NCBI GenBank assembly: GCA_951217055.1
Contig: OX578281.1
Location: 28,320,101 to 28,384,100, forward strand
Direction: 5' to 3'
DNA: 64,000 bases
DNA from: Gerris lacustris
Lineage: Eukaryota > Arthropoda > Insecta > Hemiptera > Gerridae
In this document: positions 14,261 through 25,669 of the stretch, piece after piece
Layout: the number at the start of each line of letters is the position of its first letter
How positions within the stretch are numbered: position 1 is the first letter of the stretch
Notes under the pieces: generated by a model
What the model was told of the DNA's origin: nothing
The model's database searches: none
What the model saw: only the letters and a program-made list of their open reading frames with translations
Translations under genes and position numbers: made by a program

Positions 14261-14941
14261 AATCGTGATATTCACTTACTGTTATAACTAAGGATATAAT
14301 ATCGTGATATTAACTTAGTTGTTCACTAAGGATATAATATAGTGATATTCACTTACTGTTATAACTAAGGATATAATATCGTGATATTAACTTAGTTGTT
14401 CACTAAGGATATAATATAGTGATATTCACTTACTGTTATAACTAAGGATATAATATCGTGATATTAACTTAGTTGTTCACTAAGGATATAATATAGTGAT
14501 ATTCACTTACTGTTATTAACTAAGGATATAATATCGTGATATTAACTTAGTTGTTCACTAAGGATATAATATCGTGATATTAACTTAGTTGTTCACTAAG
14601 GATATAATATAGTGATATTCACTTACTGTTATAACTAAGGATATAATATCGTGATATTAACTTAGTTGTTCACTAAGGATATAATATAGTGATATTCACT
14701 TACTGTTATTAACTAAGGATATAATATCGTGATATTAACTTAGTTGTTCACTAAGGATATAATATCGTGATATTAACTTAGTTGTTCACTAAGGATATAA
14801 TATAGTGATATTCACTTACTGTTATAACTAAGGATATAATATCGTGATATTAACTTAGTTGTTCACTAAGGATATAATATAGTGATATTCACTTACTGTT
14901 ATTAACTAAGGATATAATATCGTGATATTCACTTACTGTTA
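14261..14941. repeat. Satellite-like tandem array, left part
   Basis: Two related ~38-39-bp monomers alternate: one with AATATCGTGATATTAAC followed by TTAGTTGTTCACT, the other with AATATAGTGATATTCAC followed by TTACTGTTATAACT, each joined by AAGGATAT. Pairs form a higher-order unit of roughly 78 bp that is itself repeated in longer blocks. Each monomer core is nearly palindromic. The array is cut at CTGTTA by the Helitron and resumes at 16470. Confidence 0.9.
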
Positions 14942-16469
14942 TCTATATATATAAAAGTCAACGTATGTGTGTGTGTGAGTGTGTGTGTTTGTTCTTTATA
15001 CAAATCTACAGTTTTAGCCCGATTTTGATGAAAATTTGCACACTTGACCTTCAAAGCAAGGAAAAAATCAAGGTCTACATGAATTTTCGAAATTTAAATT
15101 TTGGTACACAGGGGTACGGGGTACAAGTAATGAATACGGGGTCAAAGTTATGAATACCCTTCGTGACGCTTATCGTTGAAAAGCTCTTTAAGAGTGCAGT
15201 AATTGTTGTTATGTACACTTTTGTCATATTTTCATTTAGGAGGGGGGTAAAATCGAAAAATATAGCTATATCTTATTTGTTCTTTATACAAATCTACAGT
15301 TTTAGTCCGATCTCGATGAAAATTTGCACACTTGATCTTCAAAGCAAGGGGAAAATCAAGGTCTACATGAATTTTTGAAAGTTAAATTTTGGTACACAGG
15401 GGTACGGGGTACAAGTAATGAATACGGGGTCAAACTAATGAATACCCTTCGTGATCCATATCGTTGAAAAGCTCTTTAAGAGTACAGTAATTGTTGTTAT
15501 GTGTAGTTTTGTCATATTTTTATTTAGGAGGGGGGTAAAATGGAAAATATAACTATATCTATATATAAAAAGAAGAGTATCTATATGAGAGAATGTCTTT
15601 TACACAAATCTACAGTTTTATCCCAATTTGATGCATTTTTACACTCTTTTTCTTCCAAACAAGGTGAAGGTCACTGCCTACATGATTTTCCGAAATTAAA
15701 ATTTTGATACACAGAGGTACGGGGTACAAATGTCAAAGTAATGGATACCCTTCATGATGCATATCGTTGGAAAGCTCTTTAAGAGTGCATTAATTGTTGT
15801 TAAGTACGTTTTTGTCATATTTTCATTTAGGAGGGGGGTAAAATGGAAATGTATATCTATATCTATAAAAGTCAACGTATGTGTGAATGTGTTTATGTTC
15901 TTTATACAATTCAACAGTTTTAATTTGATCTCGGTGAAAATTTGCTCACTATGTACAGTTTTGTCATATGTATTTTCATTTAGGAGGGGGTAAAATGGAA
16001 AAATATAGCAATATCTTATAAAAAAAGAAGAGTGTCTGTATGAGGGTATGTCTTTAAATCTACAGTTTTATCCCAATTTGATGAATATTTACTCACTTTC
16101 CCTTCAAAAGAAGGGGAAAATGACAGCCTACATGAATTTTGGAAATTTAAATTTGGTACCCAGGGGTATGGTACAAGTACTAAATACGAGGTCAATGTAA
16201 TGAATACCATTGATGATGCAAAAGCTCTTTAAAAGTAGAGTATTAGTTTTTATGTATTGTTTTGTCATATTTTACTTTAGGGGGGGGGGGGGGGGGATTT
16301 AGGATCTTTAAAATTAGCTTATCAAAGAGGAGGGGGTATAGAAATAGGTGGGAGAGATAGAATCTAGATATTCTTGCATAGTAAAATAATTTATATGTTT
16401 CATTATGGTTGTTTATAAACATATCTAATTATAATAACACTCCGTAGCGAAGCACGGGTACCCAGCTAG
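14942..16469 (+). mobile_element. Nonautonomous Helitron inserted in the satellite array
   Basis: The element begins TCTATATATATAAAAG and ends CTAG, preceded by a short hairpin (CCGT-A-GC-GAA-GC-ACGG at ~16442-16458). It sits exactly between an A (14941) and a T (16470), with no target duplication. All of these are Helitron hallmarks. Rejoining the flanks restores the monomer junction CTGTTA-TTAACT. The 1528-bp interior contains five or so partial repeats of a ~290-bp unit (TTTATACAAATCTACAGTTTTA... GGGGTAAAATGG), several starting with their own TCTATATATAAAA-like head. No Rep/helicase is present. A G run of about 17 lies near 16280-16297. Confidence 0.85.
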
Positions 16470-16728
16470 TTAACTATAAAATATAATATCGTGATATTAA
16501 CTTAGTTGTTCACTAAGGATATAATATAGTGATATTCACTTACTGTTATTAACTAAGGATATAATATCGTGATATTCACTTACTGTTATTAACTAAGGAT
16601 ATAATATTGTGATATTCACTTACTGTTATTCAGTAAGGAGATAATATCGTGATATTCACTTACTGTTATTCAGTAAGGAGAGAATATCGTGATATTATAG
16701 CTTATTGTTATTCTTTAAGAAGATATTA
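16470..16728. repeat. Satellite-like tandem array, right part
   Basis: This continues the array seen before 14941 and degenerates to the right (TTATTCAGTAAGGAGATAATATCG variants). Together with the left part it shows a single array split by a Helitron. Confidence 0.85.
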
Positions 16729-16917
16729 AGCAGGCCGCACACGATCAATAGTATTGTCAATAAATAAAAGTATTGTCAATACTATTGACCGTTTGCGAGG
16801 TTAGTATTGATATAAAAAAAACAGTATTGATGAAAATTTGTTACTAAATTGACATATTGACAATAGTATTGTCAATACTGTTATATTGACAATACTATTG
16901 ATCGTGTGCGGACTGCT
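16729..16917. mobile_element. PIF/Harbinger-like MITE with TTA duplication
   Basis: Termini AGCAGGCCGCACACGATCAA and, inverted, AGCAGTCCGCACACGATCAA pair with one mismatch. Internal direct and inverted copies of TATTGTCAATACTATTGA make it almost wholly self-complementary. TTA lies immediately outside both ends (16726-16728 and 16918-16920), the 3-bp duplication expected for PIF/Harbinger. Length 189 bp; non-coding. Confidence 0.85.
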
Positions 16918-16920
16918 TTA

Positions 16921-17666
16921 CAGGGTGTTATAGAGTTGTGGAGGCTGATTGCTGCTTCTTTTAATGTTTAATAGACACTTAGACTCTCAGTTCTTGTATC
17001 GTTAAAATAACTTTTTATTTTAAACATAATATTAACTTTTATTTTAATATTTTCTTTGATAATCCAATTTATGTTACAACCCGGCTTTTAGTTTTATTTT
17101 ATATCTTTCACTTGCAATCAGTGTAAAAATATTTTAATTAAATTTACAACTTTTTACTGTTTTTATTTTAAATTTGAAAAATATAATTATGCAAAGTACT
17201 AAAAACAAACGAATCTTTATAAAAATGATTATATATTTTTTTTTATAACTCACTTCTAAATATAAAAATAAAATTGTAAAAATTAATGAGGTTAGTGCAA
17301 ACTAGAGTTGTGACATAATCACAGTTTTAATATTTTTCTTGACAATAATATATAAACTGACAAAAATCCTTTTTCTAAATTGAATATTTTTAGAGTCTGC
17401 TTTTAAACTTTTTATTTTATCTTATTATACTGGCAGTGCTACATTGTTGGAGGTTTAGTGATAACGGGATGCGTCTTTATCATCAATCATCAAGGATGTT
17501 CCAACATTTAATGCGCCATAATAATCGTACCTTTTTAAGTGAAGTCATTATTTTCAATTAGGCGGGTAAAATAAGGAAAACCCAAATAAATTATATTCAA
17601 AGATAGAAGAATAAAAATAATCATTTAAACAAGGAAGTTTCATTTCAACTATAGTTGGTATTTTTA
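16921..17666. other. AT-rich non-coding DNA
   Basis: No ORF, RNA or clear repeat is seen in this AT-rich interval. Confidence 0.4.
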
Positions 17667-18354
17667 AGGGTCCGTAGGCAAAACCAAGGACCCTTATATT
17701 TTCCTGCGTGTGTCTGTCCGTCCGTCCTGTCGCCTGCTCTCACGGCTACACTTTTCGTCCGATCACTTTGAAATTTGGCATGTATGTGTCTTGTACCTGC
17801 CCACATATTTTAAAAATATAGCGACTTAAAAAAAATATTTTTCAAAAAAATTAGGGTAAAAAAACTTATGGGTTAGCATTTTTTTTTTTTTTTTGGACAC
17901 CGTGAGGGGTATCATATGAAAGGGTACGTCGAGCTGATTACAAAAATATGTATATAATTTTTTCTTTGGTTATAACTTTGATAGGGCGAGCGTAGGCAAG
18001 TTTGAAGTGGGTGTGAAACGTGCCCCCCCCCCCCCTCTATCTCGCTTATGTGAAGTGCAAAAAATCTGAAAAAATTCCTGAACATTCTTCAACCAAAAGT
18101 AAAGATACCACTTTTTGGAAATTTCGAAAAAAAATATTATTTTATTTTTTATTGACAAAATACGTTTTTTATAACTTTGGTCTTTTCGATGTATTTATAT
18201 GGTTGTAGTCCGGTTCTGTGGCAAAAAAAAATACTAAATAATGTGTTTTGAGAATACCAGACCCATAGGATAGTTCAAAGTAAGCTTTTTAGCATTTTAA
18301 AAAACACCATCAATAGGGTACTACTTAAACTATACAGTGTGGCCTACGGACCCT
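17667..18354. mobile_element. 688-bp element with AGGGTCCGTAGG terminal inverted repeats
   Basis: The left end AGGGTCCGTAGG (17667-17678) is the exact inverse of the right end CCTACGGACCCT (18343-18354). After the left end come CCAAGGACCCTTATATTTTC and a TCTGTCCGTCCGTCC run, and then GGTATCATATGAAAGGGTA. This layout resembles nonautonomous repeats common in insect genomes. No target duplication is obvious and there is no coding capacity; the two overlapping opposite-strand ORFs at 17970-18208 are non-coding. A C run lies at 18022-18036. Confidence 0.6.
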
Positions 18355-18529
18355 CGCTGTGTGCTGACTAGCAGACACTTGACCTGTTTATTTAAAAAAA
18401 TCGGACTTAGGGCGGCCGGAACTTTTCCTTATCAAATACTTCCAAAATGAGGGCAGATATTATGTTAAAATATGAAGGAATTATTAATCTTAAAGAAAGG
18501 TATAAAGGGTGCAAATTTTAGGGTAAGTG

Positions 18530-18730
18530 GAAAATTTCAAGACAGAAAAAATTTCAGACATCAGGGAACATTTTTGGTTCCGTGTCTGTCTGTCGCTCAA
18601 TTTTTGCGAACCAACATATCATAAAAATTACACGTCTGATTTTAATTAAATTTGTATGATAGGTCATAATTAGCCATTGTTGGTTCCATATAAGTTTCAA
18701 TCTTCTGCGCCCATTTGTTTCTCTTCAAAA
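18530..18730 (+). repeat. Dispersed repeat family A, internal fragment
   Basis: Contains CAGACATCAGGGAACATTTTTGG, GTGTCTGTCTGTCG, and GGTCATAATTAGCCATTGTTGG in the same order as the copy at 43.6 kb. Both ends are missing. Confidence 0.6.
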
Positions 18731-21700
18731 TGCGCCAGAGTTAGTTAGTTAGATGCCACAAAAATAGTTGTTTCTACCAAAGAGGTACAACGTACAACTA
18801 GTCTTTGTGAATTGATATTTCCAGGAGTTGGTTTAAATAAATGTCTTTTGGAAGGTTGTGTGATATCGAGCCGACTGAGTCGCACAGGTTTTTCTTAATC
18901 ACTTAAGTCACGAATATATTCATAATTAATAAAGCCGTTGCAAAGCCGTGTGAGTATGCAACGCTGTCCACGTTACATCGTTCTCAAGTAACATGCAACT
19001 TTACTGTTCGACTCCTCAATGAAAAAACTACTCTTAACAAGTATGCAAGCAGTATTTCAAATCATTCATTTATAAGAAAACAAAATCGAATAAAAAGAGC
19101 CAACTAAAATATTGATTAGTTTCTTTGTCTGCACTAAGGTACAATTTATCATGGTTTTCTTGTATTTTTTATTGTTGTATTATAATTAACAAAGTTGGTA
19201 CCAAGGTCGGCGTTTATTTAAACTTGTTCATTCTAGTGTAATCAAATATTTAATAGTCCTAACTATTGAAAGCGAGCTTTGTCAACTATAGTTAGTTTTA
19301 GTGCTGGAGAGAAGTTTTCTCTATTTTTAATTTCACTGCTAATCTGTTCTTTTTTTTATTATTAAGTTTTATCCTTTGAAATAAATAGAAACAATACTTT
19401 TCCTACTATTAGTAGTGAGGAAAAGTAAAAATGTTTTGAGGAACTAAAAATAATGATTACATTAATGTGATCAATATTCTTTCTTCAGTACTGACGCCAC
19501 TCACTCATCATATTCGTGTTTTTATGGTGGATAGCAGGAGTTCATTCGCATCTTTCATTAAATGTAAGAAATCTGGCGTCACTTTCTTTTTTGGCTGTGA
19601 CGAATAGCCTGCTTGTATTTTTTTCTTTTTTTATTGTGGGGATGAAGCCCAATACTTGCTGTGGTTTCTTCTTCTTCTTGATCTTATAAACTGATACAGG
19701 TTCAAAATTTATTTATCACTTGACTAGCTCGATATTATAAAAATGTATGTAGGACCTTAAAAATCTTTTAGGAGACAATAACTAATCCAATAGAAAAACT
19801 AAAAATTTAAAAAACAACTATTCTAATCTGTATAGGTATTCTTAGGAAGGCATGGGTTTACTGAATAAAATTGTGTTGTGCGGATGCCCAGTTGCTTACA
19901 TCGCCGATATTGCAGACATTGCTAACATCACCTTATACTCCTGCCATTATACTTTTTTATTCTGACAGCGCGGGAAAATCGAGGAGGGAAGCTCATGAGA
20001 ACTCGAGATTTTGGCGGGTAGTAAGTCGGGGCAACTATGCAAACAAAAATATCTCTGGTTAACCTTAAGATAACCGCCTAGTGGTTTTATTTTTTACGGT
20101 TGGCCAATCTGAGCTGTCAGATTTACAAAGTATAATGGCATAAGTATAGTTATAAATATCGCTTTCATATTGTCCCGAGTGTGGGCATATGTGTCCAGGG
20201 CAAGGCCCTTTGTGATTATATTATGTTACTTTAAAACTTGACCACACTGGCATCGAAATAACTACGAAATAATTACGTCGGTAATTTGCTACTACTCGTT
20301 TGTCTTCTGCTCACTGTACAGTCTAATGCTTGACAGAATTTTATCGTTTTGTTGATGGGTGTATTTCACAGTTTCCTTATCGAAACTGTTGGCTCACCGA
20401 TGATAAGTCATCTTTATTTCAGCAACTCGGAACAGCGGTTATCTGATGTAAAGGAGTTTATTCATCCTCCCCGCACTGCCTGCAGGTTGATTCATTTACC
20501 ATTTAAAGTAGCTGTAGGACGTAGGTGCTTATTAAATCGGCTATGACCTGTTGAAGCATATCATTGTACGGCATGGTTTCTTAATTATATATTATATACT
20601 CAGAATGCTTATGAATAATTCTGATTTTTTTTTTCTTTAAATATAATGAGTTAATGTGAAGAATTGCTTTTCAATGTGCTATTGAATGGCCTAGGTATTT
20701 TCGTCGCGACTTTTTCGATTGGAAAACAAACTCAAGTCCTTCTTCTATCGAATTTAATGGAATTTTTATCTAGCCACCGACTTTAAATATACAATAAATT
20801 TATTAATTGAGTTTATTGTTCACGCTTAATAATAAATACCGACCGATAACTCAATAACATTGTTATTATACGGTTTATCTCCCTTTTTGGACTCAAGTCG
20901 GATGAAATTACATAGTGGACCTGTGTTTCAAATTTCAAATTTAAATGAATGAACTTTATTTATTGTTCATATCATGGACTATTGACATGAGTTGATTGAA
21001 ACGATACCGAATCACGTTTGCGGGAACTTGTCCCCCAGTCCCCCCCCCCCCCCCCCCCCCCCCTCCATGTAAAGTCGATATCCCGAATATCGTCCCTTTC
21101 TCAGTAAACCCACTTTAGCATAGATGTATTGTAATTGCAAATAGAGAATTTGAAATAACTTATTATTATTACAAACTTCAATACAGCTAATAGTAAATAT
21201 TTGATAAATAGTAACAAAGTAGTAATACTTATTATTTTAGTGGGTAGCCCTGTCCTGTATTATTAATATTATCAATACGGTTTTGTATCGTTTCGTGCGA
21301 CAACACTGCGCGGCCTCGTTCGGACATGCACCCTTCTTTTAAATAATTGCTTTTTTAAAACGCGACTACAGTAGTGCTGGTATCGATCTTAAATTATTAA
21401 AATATCAGAATTATTTATGTTATTTATTGTAATCGATGTTGTAATGATAGGTTCGATAGAGTTAATTACAGCTTCTAAGCATATTGTTACACGTTTTTGT
21501 TATGATGTTAATTATCAATACAGATTTATCACTTTAATTATTAAGACGGACCTGTAAAGTGGAAAATAAATTTTGTTTTTACACGTAACTTTCTCAAAAA
21601 ACTATTCAGTTTCAAATTCAAACGACATCGAGGCTTTCTTTCAATTTATTTTCGAATGAAATAAGAAAAACACTTTGTGATAGTGCACGATACTGACGTG

Positions 21701-21778
21701 TTTGGATCACCTTATTTTGTTGTTGTTTTTTTTTTTCTTGAGGATTGTTTATAAACCCTCAAAAGCAATAAGAAGAAT
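18731..21778. other. Non-coding DNA, no gene recognised
   Basis: Mostly AT-rich. A C run of about 24 lies at 21038-21063. ORFs at 19871-20062 and 20349-20546 lack domains and codon bias and are not called. No conserved coding segment of the downstream KLF gene (zinc finger 1) could be found here. Confidence 0.3.
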
Positions 21779-21811
21779 ACACTCCGTAGCGAAGCACGGG
21801 ATTCCAGCTAG
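21779..21811 (+). mobile_element. Helitron 3' terminus
   Basis: The sequence ACTCCGTAGCGAAGCACGGG is identical to the 3' hairpin region of the Helitron ending at 16469, and it ends CCAGCTAG followed by T. This marks the right end of a second Helitron-family copy. A matching TCTATATAT left end could not be located upstream with confidence, so the length of this copy is unknown. Confidence 0.65.
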
Positions 21812-22454
21812 TTATAGTAATTATATCAAAATTAAATATTAGATAAAGGATGTAGCGAGGAAAACACTCTACTCCAAGCAGAGGGGGTCAGTCTCGTAAT
21901 GTACCCATGTACCTATAGGACACACCAGGAGTTACCCCAGGCAGTAGACAATGGACTCGTAGCAATGCACCGCTTAATTAGCTTATAACATCCCCCTCTG
22001 GTCAAATAATTGAACCATTAGATGTATGGGTACTGTCCTACATTATCTAATTAAATTTTTGACAAAATGTGTTCTTAATTAAGGTTTTGATTGATAGGGA
22101 CGATTTTGATTAAACAAAAACAACCATTATTTACAGTTTCAATATCAATCTAACAACAAGTCGTTTTCCTTGGCAAAATCTAATTTCCGTTCGACCGATT
22201 TCGTAAAGATATTTTTTTATTAGCTCTCAATTCTTAATAATTTCTTCAGTAATATGTAATTATAATTACATTCGCTTACGTGTTTACCGAAGGTATAATC
22301 TTTCCCAAATTTAAACGTTCCTACACACTATTGATGTATTTCTGTCTGTCAACATTATTGCGAACACCCATATTTTTAAATTTACTCATCTCCGTTTTTA
22401 AATTTTAATAAAAATTTAAGTCGACAAAACAAGAACAATAATTATAATTTTTGT

Positions 22455-22458
<4 letters not shown>
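21812..22458. other. Non-coding DNA with a mixed-composition block
   Basis: Bases ~21860-21990 are less AT-rich than the surroundings and lack repeats, so they may be a constrained element. Nothing codes here. Confidence 0.25.

Positions 22459-22545
<87 letters not shown>
22459..22545. repeat. (AT)n microsatellite
   Basis: About 87 bases of pure AT dinucleotide. The Tyr-Ile ORFs across it are artefacts. Confidence 0.95.
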
Positions 22546-22547
<2 letters not shown>

Positions 22548-25185
22548 TGTATGTATTAAGATGTGGTAAACTAAGCCAGGTGATATACACAGGACGAACA
22601 TAATATAAGGATGCCTGCAGATGGTCTCGTATTAATTTCAAACTTTTGCGCTTTCTCTCCCGCATCAACCTGATTTATTTTTGCAACACTCATAATTTTT
22701 AAAACTACTTCGTTTTTTTCACCCATCACTAGCATTTGGCAACTTAGCCGTGATGCTTCTCACACTGCAATAGAGGAATCATAACTGGTTGTAAGAGCTT
22801 TTTCCTTTTGTATTGATTCGTTGCTGTATCAGTCTAGAGTAATATGTCAGGTTTCCGTGATTATAGATCGGAAAAACGGGGGTTGTTATCACAACGATAG
22901 GTTGTTATCACGACGATAGGTTGCCATGAAGTGGCTAACCTAAAGTTGGCGGTGAAGATGACGGGACCCCCAGTTAATTTCGTTCCTGAAGAGAGATTGC
23001 AGCACTTAAGTATTTGCCTTTTCTGTATTCATGTGGCATTCACCTATAAGTCTTGTCGTAGGACGCGAGGAAGCTATGTGCCACACTAATTGATCTGGTA
23101 TAATAGGACGTGAAGAAGCTATGTGCCATAATAATTTATTGACGATTTTTAACATTTTATTTTCGTGCTTAGCCACAATGTAATAGAAAAACTAAGTGTT
23201 TATTGGAAATATGATGAGGGTAATTTAAATTTAAATGTTGATAAGCTTAAGACAATTGTAGGTATACATGATGAGATTCTAGTTGACGTTATATTGTTAA
23301 AGTTATGAATGGGTTTTAGTTCCTTTCTGAAGCGACCAAGTTTATATTTACATATTTCCTGTTAGGTTTACATAAGTAAGGAGTTGGATGTATTTACATG
23401 AGGTTGTTGTTTCCACTAAACTTGACTTTCCCACTATAAATATGTAAATGTTTTTCTGTGTTACAATGTTAACAATTTCCTTGTTTATATTGGAAGACGT
23501 CAAACATGGGTTGAGCTTAACCCTCTCCCAACATTCTTTTCTTACCAGCACACTCGGTATATCCTCCAGGTCCACTCTAAACCTGCGCTCATAGCATACA
23601 TTCTTGTTTTTATATAAACTTAGGGAAGGTGCCCCCTAGTTCATATAAAAACCTACTACCTTTGCAACTCAATTTAGGATGCTATATGCCGTCCCTATCA
23701 TATCTGTGTCGGAGCTGTCCTTTGTGAAGGCCGTATTACCGTATTACATACCGCCGTAGCGTATTACATTGTAAATATAAATTTACGATTCATGAATGTG
23801 ACTAGTGAAAATGAATATTGTGCAATGAATACATGATTGTTTGAAATTTAATTTGATAAATACGAAAGAACGACAACCCTGCACTAACTCTTCAAATACC
23901 CTAAGATCATCACCCTAAGGTGAAATCGAGCTATTAATTTTAGCCCTAAATTTGGGGACGCTGCTCTTCATAAACCCGATAGGTTATTATTAAGTTGTTT
24001 TTGTTGTCCCTATTAATGTCAATAATGTCCTGATAGGTTAGTTATTCAAATATTACTCCAAATCAAATTGGTCACCTATCAAGTGACAAACTAACATCAA
24101 CTAGATTTTTGGTCTACTAACTAATTTTGTACTAGGTTTAATGAAAATCACATCGTACACCAAATGGTTGGGACATGACCGCTCTCCACGGGTTTGTTTT
24201 TTTCAAATGACTATTTGATATATACTACCAAGCTTCCCGCAGACGAACTTAGCCGACCACATATTCTAAAGAAACAAGTTTTGAAGACAAACTTTTCCAC
24301 TGAATTTCTGAAGCTTTAACACTAAATAATTTCTGAACTATTTAGCCGATTAAGCTGAAACTCGCACCAATGATACCTTTCTCTAAGATAAATAAGTCCT
24401 CTTTATTTTATCTTATTATCTGCCGCCATTTTGAAAATGTATACTTTTAATTTTTACGTCGGATATAAGTTTGTTTACATTTTTAAATACATCACTTTTT
24501 CGGACCTCATTATACTTAACTTTTAACGGACAAAAAAATTGCAATTCACATAATAAAAGAAGCTGTTGTTATATATCGATTTTTGTTTGGTAAGAAAAAG
24601 TTCCGAGGCGCCCTGCGTCCAATTTTTTTAAATTCTGTTTAATTTTACATTTTTTTTTATCTAAGTTTCTTTAACATTTTTTCGATCTTGGAAGGGGGGG
24701 GGAGGGGGCAGCAGCCTTTTCCCCCCTGGATACGCCCATGCTTACTGTATAAACAAGAGCCCAATGAATAAAATATGTGTAAATTGAATTAAAATTCCCA
24801 TAGTTATAGGGTTTTTTTTTTTGATAAAACGTTTAAGGAAGCCAACCTTATTGGAAACTGTTCCAAGAGGTCGTTTGTAATATATAAAACTACAAGAAAA
24901 AAATACAAAAAAATAAAGGCAAAAACAAACTTGTTGTGGGAAGTAAACAAAGCTCCCATCCGTTTTAAGACAGTTTTTTATTCTTATTTTTGCTCTAACC
25001 TTGTTTCACGTCCTGTTTAGTATATTATATCCTTCTCTTTTTTAGTTACTTGCTTGATTTTTTTACAAAACTATATTAATAATATAGAAAGATAATGTTA
25101 ATTTGTTTGCATCTTAACAATACGATACATTTGGTTATCTATGAAGTCTAATTTTGATGCAAGGAAATAATATCTTTTTCCGTGG
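22546..25185. other. Non-coding DNA with small repeat scraps
   Basis: Two ends of family A occur in tandem at ~23058-23140 (GGACGCGAGGAAGCTATGTG and GGACGTGAAGAAGCTATGTG). Bases 22885-22922 contain a direct repeat of GTTATCAC.ACGATAGG. A G-rich block at 24690-24712 followed by CCCCCCTGGATACGCCC looks like one end of a DNA transposon whose other end is not found. No gene is recognised. Confidence 0.35.
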
Positions 25186-25669
25186 TAGGCTGTGAAATAG
25201 TAACTTTAGAGCCTAAAAGACATAGCTAAAATCCATTTTTTCATTACGTGGACTTAAAAAATCTTTTCATTACTCCTAGCTGTAAAGAAAAAATCTTTTA
25301 CGTCCTAGGAACTAAAAGATTTTTTATGTCCGGCGGGTATTTGTCAAAACTTCCGTTAGTAGTGCTGCAGTCTTTGTAGAAATGCTTCTAGTACGATTAA
25401 AATCCGCTAGATGTCAATGCGTTTTATTTATCTTTTCTTATAGTGGAACTTCTGTTTAAGGTTTCTTTTTTTAAGTCTTAAGTATGTACTAATATTTGTT
25501 ATTATTATATATTGATTAGTGATTAATATTTAATGTTTTTTCATTGTCTGCTACCTCGGAAAAAATAGCATATGCTACGCGACTGTGAAGTGTTTTTTCT
25601 TTACCTTGGCAATATTTACTGTCTTTAATGTAATTGCCGCGGTAAAGAAAAAACTCACTTCACAGCCTA
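25186..25669. mobile_element. Putative foldback element with TAGGCTGTGAA ends
   Basis: The left end TAGGCTGTGAA (25186-25196) is the inverse of the right end TTCACAGCCTA (25659-25669). Inside the right part a strong hairpin forms between 25583-25612 and 25632-25665 (GTGAAGTG, TTTTTTCTTTACC pair with GGTAAAGAAAAAA, CACTTCAC). Several TAAAAGATTTTTTA-like motifs occur in the left part. No coding capacity and no clear target duplication. Confidence 0.5.

Noticed and set aside
14261..16728. Regular repeats resembling a CRISPR array
   Set aside because: There are no unique spacers; monomers are contiguous and the genome is eukaryotic. It is a satellite-type array interrupted by a Helitron.
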